Part shown: positions 22,830-34,960 of the stretch, one piece after another
How the letters are laid out: each line of letters begins with the position of its first letter
Position numbering within the stretch: the stretch's first letter is position 1
Assembly: GCA_047495785.1 (NCBI GenBank)
Contig: JBLDXI010000064.1
Location: forward strand, 620,001-684,000
Length of the DNA: 64,000 nt
Reading direction: 5' to 3'
From: Lepidodermella squamata
Taxonomy: Eukaryota > Gastrotricha
Program-made: the position numbers and the translations under genes
The notes under the pieces: generated by a model
Database searches by the model: none
The model's input: only the letters and a program-made list of their open reading frames with translations
What the model was told of the DNA's origin: nothing

Positions 22830-24890
22830 AGTGTGAAAAAAAATCACACCCACCAACCCGACCAGCCCCACTATCGCGACCGACCCAGCAACAAGTTGTT
22901 GGACTTCGACACTGCATATCCAGACTAAGATGCTGTAAGTAGGCACATTGAAGAATATATCTGACAAAAGAAATGGGGCGACATAGAGAGAGATAGAGAA
23001 AGAGATAGATAGTTTGGTTATAAAGGTCGAAGAGGAACGACGGAACATTGAGATGAGAAAAGAAACAGATGACGGATCACATGGGAGCAGGAGGCGGGCC
23101 CTGTGGCAGACGAGAGTTCGGAAGAAACACCGGTGACTTCAGAGGCGGCGACGGGGAGAGACGAACGCTTTCGAAATCCTCACGCAGAGGCGAAACCATG
23201 GCAGAACGGTATAGTCAGCATAGCGGCTTCGTGCGATGACCAGGAAAGCGGAGATGCTAGGCACGCGGCACCGCTGCTCAAGGGCAGAGTTGCGGACGCG
23301 ATCGTCCAGTCGAACGCGGAGAAGGCAATTGTTCTGAAGTACGTCCAGACGGCGAAGCTGCGGAGGAGAAGGCAACAGCCCTGAAAGTCGCAATGGAGCT
23401 TACAAGTGAAAGGTAGGTAGCGCGGCGCCATCTCAAAGACAGGCCCGGACGATGCACGACCGTGTGAAACCAGGACAGATTACGCCCGCACCGTTGAAGG
23501 ACGTGGTCTTTGTGAGGCTTCAAAGTGAGCTTTTCATCGAAAATGAGCCCGAGTATGCGCAACGCTGTCACCTGTGGAACGGCGGCGCCGCGTAGTTCGA
23601 CTCGAAGGACTGGGGGCTGGCGAGAGAAAGCGATGACTGCGCTTTTAGAGGCATTTTAGAGGCGCCAAAGGCATGCCCAGGCGGCAATTCGATCGACGTC
23701 GGTCTGGGCGAGCGTCTGAGCTTCGACATAGGTAGCACCCGTGCTGGCAAGGGTGAGGTCGTCGGCATAAGCGTCCAGGGATGTAGATGATGTAGGATGT
23801 AGAGGAGCGGAGAAAGCGGGGACCCTTGCGGAACACCGCACTGTAACACGGCCTGCTTGCCTGAGGAAACCGGCCACACGAGCTTGGAGCTTCCGATCGC
23901 GTAAGTAATCCGCGAGCCACCCAATGAGATAGCGCGGCAGAGGCAGTTGGCCAAGCTAATCGACCAAGCCAGCGTGCCAAACTGAATCGTACGCGGCCTT
24001 CACATCGAGACCAACAACTATCATCTTCCACTTGGTCGCGCGGGCCTGATGCACGCGGTGGGCAACACAAACTGAAATGCGAGCCGCCGGGCGATGCTCA
24101 CGAGAAGCATATTGATTGTCCGGGAGGAGATGGTGGGCCTCCAACATCTGGTTCATCAAACGCGTGATTATCGCAACGAGAATTTTGGCATCCGACGGCA
24201 ATAGCGATATGGGACGCTGCGACGACACGGCTTGCCCGACTTGGGCACAGCCACGGCAACTGTCTCCTTCCAATCCGGCAGGGAGTATTGGCTGCCGCGG
24301 CACATGTTGTAGAGCAGACGAAGGTGAGTCTGTAGAGGCACACCAGCCCACTTAAAAAAGACGTTGCCGACACCATCGAGTCCACGAGTTGAAAGGCTTC
24401 AGGTTATGAATTGCTCGCGCTAGCATGCGCTGGCTGACACTGCGGACCAGGTAGGTGAATTACGGCATCAGGCTGGAGGCCAGGGTCTGTGGACATAAGA
24501 TGTTCAAGCTCGAGCCAACGCTGACGGGCAAGAGCGTCGGCAGCTGGGTCACAGTGGTGGTACATCGGAGCCACAAAGTGAGTGAGCAACTCGTCGGCGA
24601 GAGCGGTCGAGGGGCGGAGAATAGAGCCGTCGGGTAGGGTCATCGGACCGGTCGAGCGAGGCGGCTGGTGCCGGTCGAGCTTTCGCAGACGTACCCAAGC
24701 TTCACGATAGCGCAGCTGTGCAGAGATGGCCTCAACTTGCCGCAGGTTGGCGACATCGCGGTTGTACTCGAGCTGTTGCATCGAGCCGCTTGATTTCGGC
24801 TGCGACAGCGGGATCAACGTGATTGCCAATGGCCCGCTTAATAAGAGCACGCATCTCAGGAGTCATCATATTTTCTTCAGCTCGCTACGC
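22830..24890 (-). mobile_element. Decayed jockey-type LINE reverse transcriptase
   Basis: Reading down the minus strand, RT fragments appear in order but in different frames: a linker region (24,850-24,404), R-P-I-S-L-L-P-S-D-A-K and D-V-K-A-A-Y-D-S-V-W-H (24,351-23,956), C-G-V-P-Q-G-S-P-L-S-P-L-L-Y (23,954-23,800), A-Y-A-D-D-L-T-L-A (about 23,790-23,740) and a short C-terminal piece. Several frameshifts and deletions make it inactive. The family looks like a jockey/I-type element and differs from LINE 1-3. The lower limit is approximate. Confidence 0.8.
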
Positions 24891-26929
24891 TCACAAAGAG
24901 GAACGTGAAGAAGTAGATACATACATACATTGCTCTCTTTGTGATATAGTTTTGGCAGATATTCGTATTCGCGGTATAAAATGAAATTGTCCGCAGGGCT
25001 TTTCAATTTTCTCCTTCCGTGTTCTTCCGGTTTCCCGATAGAGTGTGTGTTGGCCATGATGCCTCAAAGCTTGTAGCCACGCCTTCTTAGAGAGATATCC
25101 TGGGTTCGATCCCCCGATTTTTGATCAACCAGACTGGGCACGTCACTTTATAATAAGAGATATGGATGCAATTGCACGTTCAAGTTATAGCGATTGTTAT
25201 AGCGAGGTACTTATCGAGGTACTTAACCGTCACTATCATGCGTTCAAACCGAATTCTGATAGAATACATGTCACCTAGGCGTCTCGGGTAACTTGGGCGC
25301 CGTCGCGGTGAGAGTGCTAGAGTCAAGGGTGTTGTTACTCGCGAGGCGATTAATCGAGTGCGGCCTTTATACGACTAAATACGGTATTTTGTTCCGTGAA
25401 CGAGAGACATTATTCCGATAGAAAGATATTAGCTCCGTTTAATTCGAATCATGTTGCGCAGCTCGGCTGGCAAAAGGTCTTTTAGCAGTGCGCGATCGGT
25501 TCGTTGCATCGGATGACCTTCCGTCCCAAACAACGCCATTTAAAAACTGCGCTCGCATCGGTTTATTGTCAGCATGAAATTTTGTTTGGAATTGGTGCAA
25601 TTTTTTGAGCTACAAATAGATTGCTTGTTAACAATGATTTTTGATGGCAACCTAGCTCGAAATTAAAAAATCTCAAGTGAAATTTATACTGATTGAGCAA
25701 GCGAAGCAAGGCAATTTTTCGACTTTGACACTAAAAAACGACTTAAAACTTCTCGAAAATGAGATATTGCCTCGGCCACAGAAATTCATGTTAGAGTTTT
25801 CGTTCTCAATTATTAAATTCAATTAATCTTGATCGCATAATGTCATCTCACTTTGTTTTGTTTTATAACGAAACGGACTGACACATCTAACAGCTCTCTT
25901 CACACTTTGTTGATACTTGGACCTAATTTTCAAGTCGAGCTCTCAACAATGGGAACGATGCTCATCAAATAAATAAATAAATAAATGAATAAAATTTGGT
26001 CAGGTAAAATCTGCAACGAGCTTAAATAACACAGGTGACACAGGTCAGTTTAAAATATTAATTCTATCATTAATATCTATCTTCTGATCGTCTTTTGATC
26101 ACACAAAATTCAGAAACAGACAACTCGCGAGCGAAGCTAGCTTTAGCTGACGGTTTTTTTCGATTTTGACTGTGAAAATGGTCCAAAAATGCCTTCTTAG
26201 TGTGGTTCTATTTTAACCACTCTCGAACCCACCACTCTCGAAAAGTTGAAAATTAAAAAGAAAATGTATGTCATATTTTGGCCAATTAAAATATGGCCTC
26301 AAAATTTCAAACCCGTGCATTAATTAACCTTTGCGAGCGAAGCTAGCTTTAGCTGACAATATTTTTCCATTATTCTTTCTGAAAATGAGTTTAAAATGCG
26401 GTATTTTTTCTGAAAACTGCGGTTTTCCCGCCTCCGTTGCCTAGGGCCTAGGATATGTCTTGCTAGCTTGTACAGGGAAGCAGGTCTGTCATCCCAACCA
26501 CTGTCTTAACCAGCCTAGGATGGTTGACTCTCATTGATGAGGATGATCCCTCAGAGATGATCCCCTGAGATGATCACACCCTATAATTCGCGCACTGAGC
26601 TTGGGCTATTAAATTGAACAAACGGGCTATGCATAGCTTAGTTGTATTTGGCCAATATTAATTGATCAAAATACAATAACAATAACAGTTGAGTTATTTC
26701 TAAACAATTTAAGTTAAACAGTTTGTATTATAATAATATAACGCATAATAATAATGCATGATATAACACATTACTAATATGCGATGTATTGCGCCCATTA
26801 CCTCCGTAGTTAAGTCGGGGCAGTTGATCATACGTTCCTTACTAAATCTCTACTATATTTCGATCAATTTGTGAAGCCTATGACGCCTTTCACCGACCCC
26901 GCAACGGTGGGCTGACATTGCACAGTTCG
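24891..26929. other. Intergenic with short dispersed repeats
   Basis: No gene found. GCGAGCGAAGCTAGCTTTAG occurs at about 26,130 and again at about 26,333, each followed by a similar T-rich stretch. A tract of tandem AAAT units at 25,968-25,996 resembles the 3' tail of a retroelement. GGTTCGATCCCC at about 25,103 resembles a tRNA B box, but no convincing A box precedes it. Confidence 0.4.
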
Positions 26930-27540
26930 TTGCCTCTGATTCCGGGCGAGTTCTCCGTCAGTCAGCGCATTGTTGCCGATGCTGTATCTCGCCTCCAGCC
27001 GGTCAAAGCACCTGGGTTGGATGGCATCAGTCCCCAAGTGGGGAGGTCCGGTGCTGCAACGCCACCTTCGGCTCATGTTCAACCCAAGCCTGGGATCGCG
27101 TTTCGTGCTGCCTGAATGGAAGGATCATAGCTGTTATACCGGTGCCGAAAGCTGGGTAGCCGCTAGGAGCTGTCTCGTCCCAGCGGCCGATCTCGTTGGT
27201 GCCTGTCGATGCTGGAGTCCATCGTGTTGCGCTGGCTTGGAGAGTTCTTGGAGGGCCAACACGCAACCAGTACGCATTCCGCGCTCATCACTCTGAACTC
27301 GATGTTCCTTTACGCATCGCTCTCACCGTTCACCTTAACCGCTCTCAAAAGCGCAAAGTGATCGTTGTTGGCCTGGGCGTCCAGGTGGCCAAAGACTCGG
27401 TCAGAAGTGACGGCCTGGCGTTCAAGCTGCCTCGCAACCGCGCTGGGTGGCTCACGGACTTCCTGCGCGATCGTAGCCTACATGCGCGTATTGCGGGCTT
27501 TCTTAGCCGGCAAGTAATCGTCAACGTGCTGTAACTGACG
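26930..27540 (+). mobile_element. Fragment of a jockey-type LINE reverse transcriptase
   Basis: Broken plus-strand frames contain V-K-A-P-G-L-D-G-I-S-P, L-P-E-W-K and K-V-I-V-V-G-L-G-V-Q-V-A-K-D-S-V, corresponding to early RT motifs. The last resembles WKMIVVGLDVKAAYDSVW in the decayed element at 22.8-24.9 kb, so this is probably a second, inverted copy of that family. It is frameshifted and truncated at both ends. Confidence 0.72.
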
Positions 27541-27564
27541 CATTTCTGTCGTGCGATCCGCTAA

Positions 27565-28250
27565 TAGAGAGAGAGAGAAACCATTTTATTTGGTTGTACT
27601 GTGTTATTAACAATAATAACGATGCCTTTAAGACGCAGTGGTATATATTTCTTAATTTTAGTTGGATAATATTTCGATTAATGGTTGGAATGATTGTTAG
27701 CGTATAGATGATGATTTAGGATTCTAATTCCATCTTTTAGAACTTGAAGGGCGATTTCCACTGATTTGCTGCTGCTGATGCCGTAATCCTGAAGTAGTTT
27801 TACCGCTTCTTTTGTCAGTGAGCCACGGGCGCCAATGTAGAGGCCGCGTACTTCGACCGAGTCCAGGTCGAAAGCTTCACAAATAAAGTTACTGCACGGT
27901 TCATATATTGAACGCTTTTCCAGATCTACAGCTGTAAATTGGTCTTCAGTTGACTCGAATCTAATCGTCGGGTCGATAATTAATCCATGTCTACTTCCCT
28001 TTTGAACTGCTAAAATGTCGAATCGTCGCGTTGAACCATTGTTGGCGATGCAATGTCCTTCCTCAGTCACTTTGAGGCCTTGGCTACGTAGTTCAGCCGC
28101 AATTTTCTGACGGATCTTGTTATGTCTCGAAGTAATCAGCAACGAGTTGAAGGGGCAAGCGCCGAGGACGTGGGGAAGGGTTTCAATCTCAGCGCCGCAT
28201 CTGCGACACTGGGTACCGTCCTGACTGACACCTGGCACACCTCTCACCGG
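27565..28250 (-). mobile_element. 3' end of a LINE with restriction-like endonuclease
   Basis: The open frame 28247-27678 starts with a zinc-knuckle pattern, C-R-R-C ... H-V-L-G-A-C. It continues with R-R-F-D-I-L-A ... L-I-I-D-P-T-I-R-F-E, which resembles the PD-(D/E)XK-type endonuclease at the C-terminus of R2-like non-LTR elements. The RT is missing, so this is a 5'-truncated copy. Downstream on the minus strand is AATAAAATGG, and the element stops at a (CT)n run near 27,562, beside the plus-strand RT fragment. The frame is intact over 189 residues. Confidence 0.7.
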
Positions 28251-28569
28251 AGCCGTATTCGTATTTTATATTTATGTAAACAATGACCTTGCTACACCCT
28301 CTGCACGCTGTTCATTGACCACGAGCGTAAACCCTTAATAATCGTAGCAATCTGCTGCGGCAAAAAACACTTGTTGCAAAAAGTTTCATGGATCGCACGA
28401 CAGAAATGTTTCATCCGGGAGTCATAGCAACAATTGATTGACCAATCAGTGCGCGCCCAGAAATTCAATGTCCCGATCGGGGTGGATGGGCGATAAACAT
28501 TAACGACTTGCCACTAGCTTCCTTGAAATCCGCTGCCGTTGTCTGGATATCCAGGATCAATTTTGCACC
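28251..28569. other. Intergenic with a diverged fold-back arm
   Basis: At 28,375-28,470 the order TTCATGGATCGCACGA...GGAGTCATAGC...GACCAATCAGTGCGCG mirrors the right arm of the fold-back element at 16.8 kb. No gene is seen. The downstream part approaches the 3' flank of locus b (28,570-28,700), which has a minus-strand AATAAA at 28,640-28,635. Confidence 0.5.
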
Positions 28570-31168
28570 CTACATGCTGCTAAATCTGGACAGGCACACT
28601 GTCACAAAATTCAGAGTGAATAAAAAAGAGCGATTTTATTCTGCACTTGGTAAACATTCTCGAACAGAAGAAAAAATTAATTTGCGGCATTCTGCTGGTT
28701 TCAACACGTTGACCTCGCTCGACTTGCTCCACGCGACCTCAGCAAATCGGCCGCATCGGTGTTGCTGTTGCAAATCGCGATATCGAGAGCTGTATCGCCT
28801 CTTGCATTTGTGACTTTCTTGTTTGCACCTCTATCCAGCAACAGTCGAACTGCTTCTACTGTTCCATTCTGAGCCGCACTCATCAATGCCGTCAAGCCAG
28901 TGGTGGACTTGACCTCGATGGCAGCCCCGCGATCCAATAACAGTCGAGCTACTTCGACTTGCCCATACCAAGCCGCTCTCATCAACGCCGTCACGCCCTC
29001 TATATTTTTACCTTCAATGGCAGCCCCGCGATCCAGCAACAGTCGAGCAACTTCGATTTGCCCGCGGCTAGCCGCAATCATCAACACCGTATCACCAGGG
29101 TAGTTACTCTTTTCCTCGATGTCAGCTCTGCGATCCAGCAGCAGTCGAACTACTTCGACTTGCCCAAACATAGCCGCATACATCAACGCCGAATAGCCTG
29201 ATTTATCCTTAGCCTCAATAGAAGCGTTGCGATCAAGCAACAGTCGAACTGCTTCGACTTGCCCATACCAAGCCGCTCTCATCAACGCCGTCACGCCATC
29301 TATATTTTTACCTTCAATGGCAGCCCCGCGATCCAGCAACAGTCGAGCAACTTCGATTTGCCCGCGGCTAGCCGCAATCATCAACACCGTATCACCAGGG
29401 TAGTTACTCTTTTCCTCGATGTCAGCTCTGCGATCCAACAAGAGTCGCACTACTTCGACTTGCCCAAACTCAGCCGCATCCATCAACGCCGTCCTGCCAT
29501 TGTCGGATTTGGCCTCGATAAAAGCGTTGCGATCCAACAGAAGTCGAGCTACTTCCACTTGCCCATACCTAGCCGCTCTCATCAACGCCGTCACGCCCTC
29601 AATATTTTTACCTTCAATAGCAGCGTTGCGATCCAGCAACAGTTGAATTACTTCGATTTGCCCGCGATAAGCCGCAATCATCAACGCCGTATCGCCGGGG
29701 AAGTTACTCTTGCCATCAGTGGCAGCGTTGCGATCCAGCAACAGTCGAGCTACATCGACTCGCCCATTTGCAGCCGCCCACATCAACGCCGTCCAGCCAT
29801 AGTTATCCTCCCTGTCATTCACATTAGCTCCACGTTCAATGAAAAGCTGAGCAATTTGCAGTCGCTGGTCTGATTGGCTCCGATTGCACAATACACTGTG
29901 CAGTAGGGTGCCATTTGTCATAGTCAAACCACCACAGTCAATCGTCTTTTCGTTGCTCCAGTTCGGGTCGAATTTGCCGCCTGTGGATTCGTCGATCTCC
30001 GCAACGAGTTGCCGCACCTGCGCCACGTCGCCCGCCTTGGCTGTTGCATTCCACAACTGCTCGTAAACTTCACGAATCTATATGTCACAAACAAAAATTG
30101 AGTTTCTATTAGGATCGATTATTTGAGATGAAACTGAAGCTGAAACTAGCTGTAACGGAGAGGGATCCTGTTAATTTCCTAACTTATTACATGCCCTTGA
30201 TCCGACTTTTCAATTTCCCCAAAATGTCTACGAATTATTTGTCGCGAAGCGCGAAGTAGTTCTATCCTGGGCCAGGGCGACGGCCTCTTCAAAATGTATA
30301 ACCCCCGTCTGGGAAAACTAGAGACAAATAGGATGAGTTGTAAGAAAGCAGAAATAGACCGCTGATAAGAGAAGCTGAGCTGAATTTTAGTTTTACAAAT
30401 CGAACCGAATCGAATTCGTTATCGTATATTTGGTTGCCGTGATGAAATACAAACCGAACCGAACGAACCGGATTTCAACCGGATTCGGCGTCGAATAACC
30501 TAAAAAGTGGTTTATTCTTTCAGAAAACTTACAGGTCTTGCCTGCCTCGAGACGCAAAAACCAGGCTGGGACCAGGTGACGTTCGAGAGGCACGATATGA
30601 TAGAATTTCCTCTGATATTGAAATTCGAGTTGCATGATATTGTTCGCGTGGCTCCAACGCTCGATTGACCAGGTGATACGAAGCCGTTTCGGATTATGGG
30701 TGGCAGCCCACAAACTTTGCACGATTATTTTGTTACAATAATCAAAAACGATGAAAAATGAGTCACCTGCTGGTTCACAGCTACCAGCCGCAGACCAGGT
30801 GCCGTTTGCTTGGCACTGACTTGTTCCAGTGTAGGAAGTAGCGGGGGGGATGAAAAGTCGCGAAAAGTCGCGCCCCCAAAAAAATAAACCATCCCCCCTG
30901 CTCCAAGTTTAGTCGTTGTGGCGAAGGGCAGGCTATCAGCTACAGTAACTGAGCTGTTTCCAAGTAACGGTAAACGAATGCGTTCAAAAAACCCCGCTAA
31001 TCAAAGTTCACATGAATAATAAACAGTGCTGAAATAATACATTTCAGTAAAGAAAATCAATATAAATAAATATTAGAATTTAGTTTTTTGAAAAAGAAAA
31101 TACCCGGGAATCCGTTCAACGCATCTAAGAGCACCCGCCGCCTGTTAAGGTAAAAAAGCGTCCACAAT

Positions 31169-31515
31169 CCAGGTTCTTGGACATGCTTGCTCAAAACGGT
31201 CTTGAATTTTGAAAATCTAATTTCAGATTCGTGATCTAGGGACCTTACTTGTAATTAACGATGTATTTTTTCTTTGTATCTCGTTCAGACGTTCAATCCC
31301 GGCTCCATTTTGCTCCGGGAGCGGGATGATCTTGCTTGACCCCAGGTTCTTGGCCATGCTTGCTCAAAACGGTCTTGAATTTTGAAAATCTAATTTCAGA
31401 TTCGTGATCTAGGGACCTTACTTGTAATTAACGATGTATTTTTTCTTTGTATCTCGTTCAGACGTTCAATCCCGGCTCCATTTTGCTCCGGGAGCGGGAT
31501 GTATTTTTTCTTTGT
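31169..31515. repeat. 173-bp tandem duplication in the hAT-2 leader
   Basis: Two near-identical copies begin CCAGGTTCTTGG at 31,169 and 31,342. The TATTTTTTCTTTGTATCTCG segment appears a third time near 31,501. They lie upstream of the transposase start. The duplication could affect promoter strength; no further role is evident. Confidence 0.85.
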
Positions 31516-31553
31516 ATCTCGTTTAGACGTCATTTATAACCTTGCAGTTTGAA

Positions 31554-33233
31554 ATGTCGAAGCGTGATCGCCTCGTAGCGGTGACTAAGCCTCCGTCTCA
31601 AGTGGAAGTAAACAAGTTTTTCAGAGTGGGTGCTACATCACAAGCCGCCGTAATTGATGTTAGAGCGTCTGAGTCAGAAATCGTTTATTCCGATTCCGAA
31701 TCTGATGAAAATGGATCGCCTCCCAAGAGAAGACAGATCGTTTCTGCTGTACCTAGGCCGAAATCCGTTGCTGTTAACCGGCAACTTGACTCATCGAGCT
31801 CCTCGGCGTCTACTTGTTCATCAGAGGTGTTCGTTGAACCCAAAAGTGAAATACCGACTGAAATGGTCGAGGTGGTTGTGAAAGCTGCTCGCATCGAACT
31901 GGAATCGCTGGCTGCATTAAAGACTGACAAATCGCATCCCGTTGCCTTCAAATCGGGCGAAATGTTTTCTAAATGGCTAAATCGTCAGTTCACTTCTCTC
32001 GAATTTGGAACGTCTGGGATGTACTGCAAGGAAAACAAGCTTTATTGCTCTCTGTGTCAATCCGGTAAATTCAATTTAAATTTTCATTTCATTTTTAATA
32101 TGTTTTCTTCAGGATTTGATCTGACAAAAGGGCGCTATTCTCCGGCTTTCACAACGGAAGGTGCTACCTGCAATTCGAAGCGATCTGATAAGACTTGGCA
32201 GAAGCTGCATAAACATTTCAGGTCTAGTCCTCACCAGCAAGCCTGGAAGGAGATGAAGAGACGGCAGCTCGATGGCATTCAAGCGGCCTTTCTTGTTGCC
32301 GAAGAAAATGAAGATGAACGATTCCGAAAATGTGTTGGCGAAACTATTGCTGTGTTCGATGTGTCCTATACAAGCGTCAAGGAGCATTTGGCTTTTGAGA
32401 AGCATCCAGAGATGTTAGCCTTGCTTCGTCGTCATGGTGTGAAGACCGGTACCGTTCTCTTTTCGAAACATTCTTCTAAGAAAATCGCCATGTTCGTTTC
32501 CGACGCCATGAAGAAACAGTTTGTCAAGTATATCATCGAGCAAAAAAAGAAGCTTGCGGTTATGGTTGACGAGAGTACTAATGTACAATCGAAGTCCGGT
32601 TTGGTTATCTACATTCGTTTCGTATCCGAACACGAAGGTACAACCTGGTTTTTTGAGCTAGTAGAATTGGACGATCTTGACGCTGATGCCATTGCCGATG
32701 CTATCGTCAAGAGCTTGGTTGATGGTGGCTTCAGTTTGGAGTACCTGAAGGAATTTTGGATAGCGTTAGCGATGGATGGCGCATCAGTTATGCAAGGGCG
32801 ATTTAATGGAGTCGGTATGTTCTAAAATCTCGTCATTATGGCTTTAGGATATAATCTTACATTAACAGGTGCTAATTTAAGAAGGAGGTTTAACAAATTG
32901 TGGCTAATTCACTGCTTAGCCCATCGGCTGGAGCTAGCAATAGCTGATGCCATCAAATCTTTAACCGCTGTTCAAATGTTCAAATCCTTCGCAGCTGACG
33001 TGTACAACTTCTATTCAAACTCAAGCAAGCGTCTCAAAGAGCTATCGTCCGAAGCCTCGGAGCTTGATGTGGTGATTCGTCGCAACCAAAAACTCTTTGA
33101 CATCAGGTGGGCCTACTCGTCCTACCTCAGCATCACTGCTTTGCTGAATAACATGCCTGCAGTTTATGAGCACCTGAAGCGAATTTTTTTGATAACTTTT
33201 ACTTGTGTTTCAAACCTATCCCCCTTTCGCTGA
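31554..33233 (+). CDS. hAT transposase, C-terminally truncated
   Basis: Exons 31554-32064, 32113-32814 and 32869-33233 give 525 residues, against 770 for the copy in hAT-1. The zinc-binding pattern (C-S-L-C ... H-F-R-S-S-P-H), MVDESTN and LAMDGASVM are present, so both catalytic Asp are retained. The frame ends soon after N-N-M-P-A-V-Y-E-H-L-K-R. The C-terminal part with the catalytic Glu and the dimerisation domain is therefore lost. One intron of the hAT-1 gene (12,579-12,636) is absent here. The product should be inactive alone, although it could bind DNA and act as a repressor. Confidence 0.87.
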
Positions 33234-33779
33234 AAAGTCTACTTCCTACACTGACTTGTTCCTTGGCCAACGCGTTTGAAGCCTGGATTGCAGACCAATG
33301 TCATCGTGGACAAGTAAGATGTTGATCTGTTGAAGCTAGTTAGATATCCGTTACTTAATACAGGAGCGGGGCCACAGTCTTGATAACAAGCATGAAATAT
33401 CAGTTTAGAAGAGCTTTTGTTACATACTTATCGGGTTACACCTTCCGTTAATCACCGGTCGAAACGGCGGTACGCACGTGGCAGTCGATACAGATGACGA
33501 ATAGGTGTAGCCAGGGTTGCATTTCAAGCTAACAACTGCTCCTTTTTCCACAGCTGTTCCCGGCCTCAGAACTGCGCCAGAATCTTCCGAAGTTTCCGGC
33601 TCCATTCGTGTCACAAATCCCGCCGGCACGTTAGGCACGGGGCAAGACTGCTCAGGCGTGCTTGTTTGGCTGCGAACATTCGCGTTTTCCGATTGAGCAA
33701 AGACCAGGCCCGATGCCAGCCCAAGGAAAACGATTGCAATTGCTAAGTGGAGACGCATTCAGAAAATTAAACAAGAAAA

Positions 33780-34010
33780 CTGAGCTTTCAAATTTAAGAA
33801 TTTCCTCTTGCTCGTGTGCGCATCTAATGTTGTTTTTACGTTCAAGCATTTTTCTTATATATTAGGTTTTATCTCTCCTTTTTGTAATATTGATGAGTAA
33901 TGCATGAGTAATAAATTATTCAAATCCTTTGTTCACGAATTCCCACTCGTGAAGACATGCAGATTGAAAACATCTGGCTTGGAAACCTGAATAGATCAGT
34001 CATTTCGTTG
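33780..34010 (-). promoter_or_regulatory. Array promoter block, locus b
   Basis: Minus-strand TATATAAG at about 33,858-33,851 lies roughly 95 bases before the ATG at 33,758. The conserved upstream block TGCATGAGTAATAAATTATT (plus orientation, about 33,900-33,919) matches those of the other loci. Confidence 0.7.
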
Positions 34011-34074
34011 TCTTTACTCTTGACGGTGGCGATTATTTGATGTAGGAAGTTCATTGAAGAAAAATGAGCTATCA

Positions 34075-34310
34075 ACTCTTGCTCGTGTATGGGCATTTAC
34101 GTTCTTCGTGTAGCCTTTTCGTCCAAGTAATTTTTTCTCCTATATATACATTAGGTTCTAACTCGTTTTTTTTCTCCTCTGTAATATTGATGCAGTGCAT
34201 GAGTAATAAATTATTCAGATCCTGTTGACAAATTCCCACTCTTCAAAACATCCAGATTGAGAAAATCCTGTTAGGAAACCTGAATAGCAAGGATGATCAG
34301 GAGGATGATG
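34075..34310 (-). promoter_or_regulatory. Orphan second copy of the array promoter block
   Basis: This stretch repeats the block next to it: a TATATA run near 34,142, TAATATTGATGCAGTGCATG, AGTAATAAATTATTCAGATC, then GGAAACCTGAATAGCAAGG. No signal-peptide exon follows it, so it is either a duplicated promoter or the remnant of a lost array member. Confidence 0.65.
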
Positions 34311-34639
34311 TCTCGAGGCAAGCATTGCGAATTAGCTGCCAAGACACAAGGTGGACGGAGCTGAGCAGAGATTAAACTAAAGAGAGCCGCCAAATCCACA
34401 TCCTTTCCGTGCTTTTTTATGGCGATTGGCGATAGAATCGTCAAACAGCAGGCTACAGGAAAAGTGTGCAATATGCGTAAAACATTTGATGCTCCGTCTC
34501 GCTCGCTGGTCATTTTTTCAGTGATCCGACTAGGTACATCTCTGAGGATTTTTCAGAAATTTTCGAAATTTTCGGGGGGTTCGTTCACCCCTCACCCTTC
34601 GTACTCGGAGCACTGCATTTTTTAGGTATTGTTCAGATG

Positions 34640-34960
34640 TGGGGGACTGTCCTAGTGGATAAGGAAGCTAGGCATGAGCGTGACGTCGTGGGTTCAACGC
34701 CCGTTGACGTCGCCCGACGATGGTTTAGCAATTCACCCTGGTGAACAAATGAATTGCTATTCGAAGGCAATTTGAAAAAATTGCCCGGGGCTATCTGGAG
34801 CTCGAATTGATCGAGGGGACCAAAGTGTGTCGTGGCCCAGGCTGGCGTCGAGGAGACGCCGTCCTCCCTCAACACTGGCGTCTTAGTCGTCCGACCAACG
34901 CTCGGCCTTGGCGTTCGGTACACTGAGGTAGATTTATGCCCACGTAAAACGTAAAACATA
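34640..34960 (+). mobile_element. Candidate tRNA-derived SINE
   Basis: An A-box-like TGTCCTAGTGG (34,649-34,659) and a B-box-like GGTTCAACGCC (34,691-34,701) are spaced as in a polymerase III promoter. A stretch of about 250 bases without coding features follows. No cloverleaf with a closed acceptor stem can be drawn, so it is not a functional tRNA. No second copy is evident in this window, so the SINE call rests on the box pattern only. Confidence 0.45.

Larger units (their letters stand above)
30827..33253 (+). mobile_element. Internally deleted hAT transposon (hAT-2)
   Basis: The element is 2,427 bases. It starts CAGTGTAGGAAGTAG and ends with the exact reverse complement of those 15 bases. 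Flanking 8-bp duplications are ACTTGTTC at 30,819-30,826 and 33,254-33,261. The ends resemble those of hAT-1 (CAGTGT start). The encoded transposase stops early and the DNA then runs directly to the right TIR, so the 3' part of the gene seems deleted. It is probably non-autonomous but could be mobilised by a full-length relative. Confidence 0.94.
28701..33758 (-). pseudogene. Locus b: sushi-ankyrin gene interrupted by hAT-2
   Basis: Exons are 33758-33428 (signal peptide MRLHLAIAIVFLGLASGLVFAQ and sushi 1), 33378-30767 (sushi 2, interrupted), 30714-30533 (sushi 3) and 30077-28701 (about 12 ankyrin repeats, ending LLRSRGASRARSTC). The hAT element and one copy of its 8-bp duplication occupy 33,253-30,819 within the second sushi exon. 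The coding sequence on either side (C-N-P-G-F-K-R-V-G-Q-G-T-S before it, Q-C-Q-A-N-G-T-W-S-A-A-G-S-C after it) is a single sushi domain, and phases are consistent across all other joints. The pre-insertion gene would have encoded 688 residues. As it stands the exon is broken unless the element is spliced out. Sushi 1 and sushi 3 closely match those of locus c. Confidence 0.85.

Noticed and set aside
23103-23384. Plus-strand 93-codon frame
   Set aside because: It lies antisense to the decayed minus-strand LINE and has no motif of its own.
25040-25115. tRNA or tRNA-derived SINE with GGTTCGATCCCC
   Set aside because: Only the B box is good; no A box at the right distance and no cloverleaf.
34640-34712. 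Functional tRNA gene
   Set aside because: A and B boxes are present but I cannot pair the acceptor ends or find a normal anticodon arm.
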